A stretch of 11,459 bases of DNA. Origin: an uncultured Verrucomicrobiae bacterium. GTDB lineage: Bacteria > Verrucomicrobiota > Verrucomicrobiia > Verrucomicrobiales > Akkermansiaceae. The stretch is from positions 1 through 11,459 of the forward strand of contig CALGOH010000080.1 of NCBI GenBank assembly GCA_937957985.1, written 5' to 3'. The position numbers were made by a program, and so were the translations under genes. Below the pieces are notes generated by a model. That model did no database searches, was not told where the DNA came from, and saw only the letters and a list, made by a program, of their open reading frames with translations. Positions 7,343-11,459 of the stretch are shown piece by piece; positions within the stretch are counted from its first letter, which is position 1; every line of letters begins with the position of its first letter.

Positions 7343-8323
7343 TCAGCGGGACTGTTCGTTTGAATATTCGGGAAAAACCTTCGTCCCGTGAACGACCAAA
7401 TAGGGGCAGATCTTTTCAAACTTTGCGCTTCCGATGCCCGGCACGTCCGTCAGATCCTCAATCTTGGTGTAGGGACGGCCCTCGATGATTCGGTTGGCGA
7501 GCACCTCTCCAATCCCTGGCAGGCGCATGAGCTCGTCCCTAGCAGCGGTATTCGGGTCGATCTTTTCGTCGGCACTAAAGTTCCGGTCGTCGAAGGCTAG
7601 TTCGGCCTCGCGGTCTTCGTCCCGCTGCTGTCGCCTCTCGTCAGGGAGGCTGTCCCAGTTGGTTTCCGCCCAAATGCCTAGCCCCCGGCTCGCAGCGCGG
7701 AGCTCGAGATCTCGGAGCTGCTCTTTGTACTCGTCTTGGGTGCGGTTGTCGTAGGTTACCCTTGCGACGCCAACGGCCCTTGCGAGGCCTTTCGATACGA
7801 GGAGGGAAGCTAGATCATGACCATCGGTGGTCACCACAAAGCCATAGGAACGCTGATGCTTCCCGTCGCCGCGCGCATCGGCGAAAGCCGTGTGGACCAC
7901 GAACGGCTTGGAAAGGACGTTCACGACCTCCTTGCCGGCGGCTTTGCCCAAGCTCTTCGCCAGTTCGATCGATGCGAGGGGGTCCTTCCGGGCGTTGGTG
8001 ATGCCGAAATAGCGTCGTTGTTCGCGGAGGCGGCGCTCGTCGCTGGGATCCGTGACGTTCCACTCCATGCAATCAGCTCCGTAGAGCCGGACCGTGAACT
8101 CTCCGCGTTCGGGTGACCGGACGAGAAAGCTGTCACCATCGGCCCACTGCGATTTGATCAGTTCACAGTCCCGGAGCTCCATGAGGTCGTTGGCACGACC
8201 GAGAGCTCCCAAGAGCAGGGAGGCCCCTGCGATCGCAGCCCACCAGGAACCGAGGTTCTTCGGCCCTTGGCGGGATCTGGTCGCGCAATGGCCTGGGCCA
8301 GCTCGAAATCTGGAGGGTGACAC
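7343..8323 (-). CDS. Secreted thermonuclease-like (SNase) protein with C-terminal ComEA-type HhH pair
   Basis: 326 residues, starting at GTG 8323, chosen because only this start includes the hydrophobic segment WWAAIAGASLLLGALGRA (27-44), a likely signal peptide after an Arg/Lys-rich stretch. Residues 50-220 match the staphylococcal nuclease fold: VRLYGADCMEWN (Arg79, Asp84, Glu87 in the R-x4-D-x2-E spacing of SNase Arg35/Asp40/Glu43), then HQRSYGFVV (Arg158, the Arg87 equivalent) and SLLVSKGLARAVG. After an acidic/Gln-rich linker, residues 255-309 hold two helix-hairpin-helix motifs, LPGIGEVLANRII and VPGIGSAKFEKI, as in ComEA DNA-binding modules. So the expected product is an exported, metal-dependent DNA/RNA phosphodiesterase with its own DNA-binding domain. 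It is a full-length, intact gene. It lies 16 bases upstream of the FHA-like gene on the same strand. Confidence 0.85.
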   Translation of the reverse strand: MSPSRFRAGPGHCATRSRQGPKNLGSWWAAIAGASLLLGALGRANDLMELRDCELIKSQWADGDSFLVRSPERGEFTVRLYGADCMEWNVTDPSDERRLREQRRYFGITNARKDPLASIELAKSLGKAAGKEVVNVLSKPFVVHTAFADARGDGKHQRSYGFVVTTDGHDLASLLVSKGLARAVGVARVTYDNRTQDEYKEQLRDLELRAASRGLGIWAETNWDSLPDERRQQRDEDREAELAFDDRNFSADEKIDPNTAARDELMRLPGIGEVLANRIIEGRPYTKIEDLTDVPGIGSAKFEKICPYLVVHGTKVFPEYSNEQSR

Positions 8324-8413
8324 CGGGAAAGAGGGGATAGTTTGCTTTGGTATCCAACAGAAATCGGTGCCCGGCTGCCTAGCAGAAAGTGAGAAAACTG
8401 AAGGATTCTTTGT
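8324..8413. promoter_or_regulatory. Divergent intergenic region with promoters for the nuclease and amidase genes
   Basis: These 90 bases separate the divergent starts at 8323 (minus) and 8414 (plus), so promoters for both genes should lie here or overlap the coding ends. The plus-strand side carries a GAAGGA ribosome-binding sequence about eight bases before the ATG at 8414. I found no convincing -35/-10 pair on either strand and no strong inverted repeat, so the call rests on gene arrangement. Confidence 0.4.
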
Positions 8414-9598
8414 ATGCGGTTGGAGCCCGATGTGAGGCCCCTAGATCCTGAATTGACGGGTCAGACATTTGCAGGGGGACGGTGCGAAGCTCGGATGCGC
8501 CGGCTCTACGAGAAGCGGGCCCTTGCACCAGGCTATTGGGCTGACTATTTGGCCATCGTGAATCTTGGGTCCATCAGGCTTGGCGAACTCCCGCTGCTCG
8601 ACATCGACTTGTCGTTGCCGCCCTCAAGGCGCTGGCTGGATGCGGGGGAAGAGTATCGGGACTGGATCCGGGATCTTATCGAGGTGGCCTGGGATGAGAT
8701 GGTGTGCGAACTGCCGTCGAGAGCCAGGCCCCTGTTCCCTTTCCTCAGGCTAGGGGGAGCGGCAGCAGGTCGAATGGCCAGGCTGCTCGGGGGTGCGTAT
8801 GCCAGTGAACTCAGGGGACTTTGCCGAGCATCCGGGGCGCCGTTTGGGAAGGTTTTCCTCCTGAATATTTCCTACGACCTCCATCAGCTGTTCGAGAGGG
8901 GTGGGCAGGCGTGTTCGAGCGCCTCATTCTGTGACGCGCGTGGGAGACCGATATTGGCGAGGAACCTTGATTGGCACCGGCCGAAATCCCTCGGGGCCTA
9001 TTCCGCGTTGGTTCGATTCTGGAAGGGGAACCGCTATTTGTATGAATCCGTGGGCTTCCCAGGGTTTGTCGGGGTGCGCAGTGCGCAGCGTGAGGGGGCA
9101 TGGGCGGTAACCCTGAACCAGTCTCCTTGCGTGCAATCCCGCGTGGATCTTTCGCAGATGCCGGCCTGCATGCACCTCAGAGCGGCGTGCGACCGGGCAA
9201 GCTCGTATGGGTCACTGGTGAGGCAGATCGGCCCTTGGCGGGCGATGTCCCCCTATTTCACACACGTGGTGGGCACGCGACGCGACCAGCAGTGCCTCAT
9301 GCAGAACATCGGGGGTCACTATTTTCACCACGAGCCCTTCGCCTGGGGCCTCGCCCAGACGAATCACTACCTCGATCGAGCGGATGGTGCGCGAGTCAAC
9401 CTGCTGGCCGGGTGGAGAAAGGGCGAGCGTTGCGACCGCTACAACCTGCTCGTGGGTCGTCTCCGGCGCCGGCGGGCGAAGACATTGGAGGATGGTTTTG
9501 GGGTTCTCAGGGGATGGCCGATCACCCACGGAGGCACGATCCAACAAATGGTAATGCGCCCGGCCACGGGCAGCCTGAGACTTCGCGTCCGTCGTTAG
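8414..9598 (+). CDS. Acid ceramidase / NAAA-like Ntn amide hydrolase
   Basis: 394 residues, ATG at 8414 with a GAAGGA ribosome-binding sequence. An NAAA-beta-like segment lies near the N-terminus: LLDIDLSLPPSRRW (about 61-74) resembles the INLDLPPxxRW motif of acid ceramidase and NAAA. The catalytic part starts at Cys167 (GGQACSSASF), the expected autoproteolysis site and nucleophile. Arg183 and Asp186 in ILARNLDW sit at +16 and +19 from it, the same spacing as Cys126/Arg142/Asp145 in human NAAA and Cys143/Arg159/Asp162 in acid ceramidase. VGFPGFVGV and VTLNQ follow, and Asn317 in QTNHY is a candidate for the fourth active-site residue. The expected reaction is hydrolysis of an N-acyl amide bond; the substrate (ceramide, N-acyl amine or N-acyl amino acid) cannot be told from sequence. 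No signal peptide is visible, unlike the lysosomal homologues. It is transcribed away from the nuclease and is unrelated to the minus-strand operon. Confidence 0.85.
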   Translation: MRLEPDVRPLDPELTGQTFAGGRCEARMRRLYEKRALAPGYWADYLAIVNLGSIRLGELPLLDIDLSLPPSRRWLDAGEEYRDWIRDLIEVAWDEMVCELPSRARPLFPFLRLGGAAAGRMARLLGGAYASELRGLCRASGAPFGKVFLLNISYDLHQLFERGGQACSSASFCDARGRPILARNLDWHRPKSLGAYSALVRFWKGNRYLYESVGFPGFVGVRSAQREGAWAVTLNQSPCVQSRVDLSQMPACMHLRAACDRASSYGSLVRQIGPWRAMSPYFTHVVGTRRDQQCLMQNIGGHYFHHEPFAWGLAQTNHYLDRADGARVNLLAGWRKGERCDRYNLLVGRLRRRRAKTLEDGFGVLRGWPITHGGTIQQMVMRPATGSLRLRVRR

Positions 9599-9661
9599 GC
9601 ACCCCACGGACCTGGATGATCGACGGACACGGCCAATCGGGCGCAAGCTGGCTGGCAGGTG

Positions 9662-9696
9662 CCGATCCTTCGCCGCCGGGCGTTGGGCGAAGTCGG
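9662..9696. terminator. Hairpin between convergent genes, possible terminator
   Basis: In the 127-base gap between the convergent amidase and repeat-protein genes, CTTCGCC (9668..9674) pairs perfectly with GGCGAAG (9686..9692), with an 11-base loop. The stem is extended by CCGA/TCGG (9662..9665 with 9693..9696) across a two-base bulge. No T-run follows on either strand, so it would be a Rho-type or weak terminator at best. Confidence 0.4.
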
Positions 9697-9725
9697 CAAG
9701 CGCAAACCCTGTGTGATCACCTTGC

Positions 9726-10247
9726 CTACCCTCTCGGCACGGGTCCGGTTGGGTTCCGAGATTCGCGACGACAGCTTCCGTTGCTGCTTCCGGTCAGCCG
9801 CCCGGAACGGTCGCGCCGGATGGTGCTGCTGCCGTGGGTGCTTTCGCTGCCGGTAATCCGGCCCGAGGCATCGCGGAATGTCGTCCGTCTGCCGCTGCCG
9901 GAGCGGCTGGTCGAGGTACTGCCGGAAATTCGCCCGCTCGCGTCGCGGTAGGTCGTCCGGGAGCTGTCGCCCGTTGAACCCCTGGTCGATGCCGATCCGG
10001 TGATCCGACCGCTGGCGTCGCGGAACTCGGTACGGCTCGTGCCGCCGCTGGAGTGGGTGGTGGCCGTGCCGATGATGCGCCCCGAGGCATCGCGGATCGT
10101 CGCCCGCTCCGTTCCGCCGGAAATCCTGTGGCGCTCGATGGTCCGGACGATCCGCCCGGAGGAGTCGCGCACGACCTCCCGGCAGGTTTGGGCGGAGGCA
10201 CCGAGTGCGAGGAGCCACGAGAGCATGGAGAATGCGATCTGCTTCAT
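9726..10247 (-). CDS. Secreted protein of about six tandem RDxSGRxxG repeats
   Basis: 173 residues with ATG at 10247. The frame also continues upstream without homology, and I chose this start because the signal peptide (MKQIAFSMLSWLLALGASA, cleavage likely after ASA before Gln20) begins there. The mature protein is built of repeats of the pattern RDASGRITGSxxTxxxxGxxRTT, starting at about residues 27, 52, 76, 101, 125 and 145, so units are 24-25 residues, with the last shorter and degenerate. The repeat is visible at DNA level too. It is rich in Ser, Thr, Gly and Arg. I recall similar short signal-peptide proteins with YRDASGR repeats in several bacteria, without an assigned function. The motif superficially recalls RHS/YD repeats but is too short to call them. 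Exported, location unknown; likely a beta-repeat surface or periplasmic protein, by inference. Confidence 0.75.
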   Translation of the reverse strand: MKQIAFSMLSWLLALGASAQTCREVVRDSSGRIVRTIERHRISGGTERATIRDASGRIIGTATTHSSGGTSRTEFRDASGRITGSASTRGSTGDSSRTTYRDASGRISGSTSTSRSGSGRRTTFRDASGRITGSESTHGSSTIRRDRSGRLTGSSNGSCRRESRNPTGPVPRG

Positions 10248-10378
10248 GGCTGTTGAGACGCACCGATGGGGGAGCGCATTCGATCGGGGGAAACCGCCCG
10301 GCAAAAAGCACTGCACCGACGCGCGATTCCCTGCGATGCCCCTGCCTTTGTCCCACCCCTGGGTGCGACGGTGTTCGC
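10248..10378. promoter_or_regulatory. Divergent intergenic region with candidate operator-like palindrome
   Basis: These 131 bases separate the divergent starts at 10247 (minus) and 10379 (plus), so both promoters are expected here. At 10354..10365 lies a 12-base palindrome, CACCC-CT-GGGTG, 14 bases before the plus-strand ATG. It could be an operator or be chance in a G+C-rich stretch. I see no clear -35/-10 boxes. Confidence 0.3.
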
Positions 10379-10777
10379 ATGAACGATCCGCTTGGCAACA
10401 TCTCCTGCCCGACGGTCGCCCGCCGCGCATTGCGGGAGGAGCCCCGCCTCAGCCTGGGCAGCGGCAACCTGTGGGGTGACCTGCGACAGGTGCTGTTGGA
10501 CCCCGACCCGGATCCGTGGGAGCTGGAGGTCTTGCGTCGCTGGCTGCGGGACGAGGTCGAGAGGGACCTGCTCAGTCGGCTGAAACGACCCAGCGGTGCC
10601 CGGCTCGTGCGCCGCGCCTGCAGGCTGGCGCCGCACCTGATCTGGAAGCTGCCCTACAGCCGGGGTCTGCCGCCCGAACGCTACCATCGGCGCATCGTGG
10701 CGACCCTCCTGCCGCTCAAGCTGCGACTCGTCGAGCAGCAGCTGGCGATCTATGCGTTTCACGAGGGACTGCGATGA
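10379..10777 (+). CDS. Small Arg-rich protein of unknown function
   Basis: 132 residues, ATG at 10379. The frame extends further upstream as a low-quality region, but this ATG is where protein-like sequence begins (MNDPLGNISCPTVARRALRE). The C-terminal three quarters are predicted helical and strongly basic: DLLSRLKRPSGARLVRRACR and ERYHRRIVATLLPLKLRLVE, interrupted by an acidic stretch (DPDPDPWELE, about 42-51). There is no signal peptide, membrane segment or recognised motif. The codon use is very G+C-rich at the third position, like a genuine high-GC gene. It ends 17 bases from the convergent DUF4143 gene with a hairpin between them. Function unknown. Confidence 0.65.
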   Translation: MNDPLGNISCPTVARRALREEPRLSLGSGNLWGDLRQVLLDPDPDPWELEVLRRWLRDEVERDLLSRLKRPSGARLVRRACRLAPHLIWKLPYSRGLPPERYHRRIVATLLPLKLRLVEQQLAIYAFHEGLR

Positions 10778-10780
10778 AAA

Positions 10781-10797
10781 TGACCTCTGCGAGGTCA
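10781..10797. terminator. Compact 7-bp hairpin between convergent genes
   Basis: TGACCTC (10781..10787) and GAGGTCA (10791..10797) form a perfect 7-bp stem with a 3-base loop TGC. It sits between the plus-strand stop at 10775..10777 and includes the minus-strand stop codon TGA (10795..10797). For minus-strand transcripts the stem is followed by TTTT, a short U-tract, so it is best placed as the terminator of the DUF4143 gene; a bidirectional role is possible. Confidence 0.5.
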
Positions 10798-11459
10798 GAC
10801 CAATCGATCGAGCAACGGCTGCAGGTCGTTCCACGGAAGGACCGTTGCCAGGCTCCGGTCCTGTCGGGTCGTGCCGCCATGGACCAGCCAAGGGCGCAGT
10901 TTTCGCTCGCCGAATTTCTCCCGCCAGTAGGCGAGTCCGGAGAAGAAGTCCGAGGCGATCGTTTCGCCCGACTTCACCTCGACGGCATCGATCGTGGTGG
11001 GGCTGGTCTCGACGAGGGCATCGATCTCGTGTCCCTGCTTGTCCCGCAGGAAATGCAGGGAGGGGGTCAGGCCGTGGTTGGTCCGGGCCTTGAGGAGTTC
11101 GGTCATGACCCAGTTCTCGAACAGTGCGCCGCGCTGGGGGTGGGCGGTGACATGCTCCGGCTTGCGAACCCCCAGCAGCCAGGCTGCCAGTCCGGGGTCG
11201 CAGAAGTAGAGCTTCGGGGTCTTGATCAACCGCTTTGACAGGTTGCTGAACCACGGCTGGACGAGGAAGACCAGATGGCTCGCGCGCAGGACTGAAAGCC
11301 ACGAGTCGGCGGTCACGCGAGTGATTCCGGCGTCGGCCGCAAGCGACGAGATGTTGACGAGTTGGCCGATCCGCCCGGCGCAGAGCTGGACGAACCGCTG
11401 GAAAGCCACGAGGTCCTGGATGTTGAGGATCTGGCGCACGTCGCGCTCGAGGTAGGTGC
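10795..11459 (-). CDS. ATP-binding protein, C-terminal DUF4143 part (N-terminal AAA domain beyond right edge)
   Basis: The frame is open through the right edge: before the possible internal GTG at 11439 it reads TYLERDVRQILNIQDL, the conserved DUF4143 entry sequence, so the Met/GTG is internal and the AAA+ ATPase domain lies outside the window. A winged-helix-like part follows (SSLAADAGITRVTADSWLSV), then TPKLYFCDPGLAAWLLG and LFENWVMTELLK. The C-terminus has GHEIDALVE with VEVKSGE about 15 residues on, a PD-(D/E)XK-like arrangement (Asp of EID, Glu and Lys of EVK). The family is common in bacteria and archaea, of uncertain function, often with DNA-related or mobile-element contexts. It converges with the small basic protein gene, 17 bases away. 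Confidence 0.9.
   Translation of the reverse strand, partial: TYLERDVRQILNIQDLVAFQRFVQLCAGRIGQLVNISSLAADAGITRVTADSWLSVLRASHLVFLVQPWFSNLSKRLIKTPKLYFCDPGLAAWLLGVRKPEHVTAHPQRGALFENWVMTELLKARTNHGLTPSLHFLRDKQGHEIDALVETSPTTIDAVEVKSGETIASDFFSGLAYWREKFGERKLRPWLVHGGTTRQDRSLATVLPWNDLQPLLDRLV

Noticed and set aside
7327..7419. TTG start at 7419 for the FHA-like gene
   Set aside because: It would overlap the nuclease gene by 77 bases and adds a sequence with no domain features; the ATG at 7326 follows the nuclease stop by 16 bases.
9713..9720. Palindrome GTGATCAC near the end of the repeat-protein gene
   Set aside because: An 8-base palindrome is expected by chance at this length, it lies just past a stop codon and has no partner site.
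9100..9951. Plus-strand 283-residue frame across the amidase end
   Set aside because: The frame covers part of the amidase in a different phase and lacks any domain; the amidase frame has its catalytic residues.
9595..10467. Minus-strand 290-residue frame over the repeat-protein gene
   Set aside because: It is another frame of the G+C-rich repeats with no signal peptide or motif; the 9726..10247 frame has both.
10244..11302. Minus-strand 352-residue frame
   Set aside because: It overlaps the plus-strand small protein and the DUF4143 gene in another phase and reads as Pro/Arg-rich low-complexity sequence typical of shadow frames in high-G+C DNA.

Overview
The window looks like an accessory stretch of a Gram-negative-type bacterial genome, probably from a metagenome or draft assembly. 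Several things lean towards the Planctomycetota/Verrucomicrobiota (PVC) side: starts without a Shine-Dalgarno sequence, a tubulin-like/GTPase cluster, a DUF4143 ATPase and a secreted repeat protein. That placement is an inference. By hand count, G+C ranges from about 38% (4141..4200) to about 70% (10441..10500), so the window is compositionally mixed.

Left two thirds (1..8323, all minus strand). Read in transcription order from the right, the genes are: a secreted thermonuclease-like protein with a C-terminal helix-hairpin-helix pair (7343..8323), an FHA-like protein (start 7326), a zinc-ribbon P-loop GTPase (5485..about 6656), a GAP1-like protein with coiled coils and a membrane helix (3519..5483), a helical tail-anchored protein (2587..3522), a three-helix membrane protein (1725..2519) and a tubulin/FtsZ-superfamily protein (1..1698, running off the left edge). 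From GTPase to tubulin the genes are packed as one operon (1-base gap, 4-base overlap, gaps of 67 and 26 bases). The set resembles the predicted membrane-remodelling / NTP-dependent conflict systems built on a tubulin-like protein and a GTPase. Three of the five proteins carry membrane helices, so the assembly probably works at the inner membrane.

A sequencing artefact cuts this region. Bases 6657..6680 match 24 bases of the Illumina P5 oligonucleotide on the minus strand, followed by ten A's (6681..6690). This is the usual pattern of a read that ran through an adapter. It ends the FHA-like gene artificially and removes the GTPase N-terminus, including the first cysteine of its zinc ribbon. 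The two may be one gene or two, and the linkage across the junction needs confirming.

Right third (8414..11459). This is a mixed set of stand-alone genes: an acid ceramidase/NAAA-like Ntn hydrolase (plus), a signal-peptide protein made of about six copies of a 24-25 residue repeat (minus), a small Arg-rich protein of unknown function (plus), and the C-terminal part of a DUF4143 ATPase (minus, running off the right edge). The last two converge on a compact hairpin. No RNA genes, CRISPR arrays, insertion sequences or phage genes were seen. No stretch over 300 bases lacks a gene.
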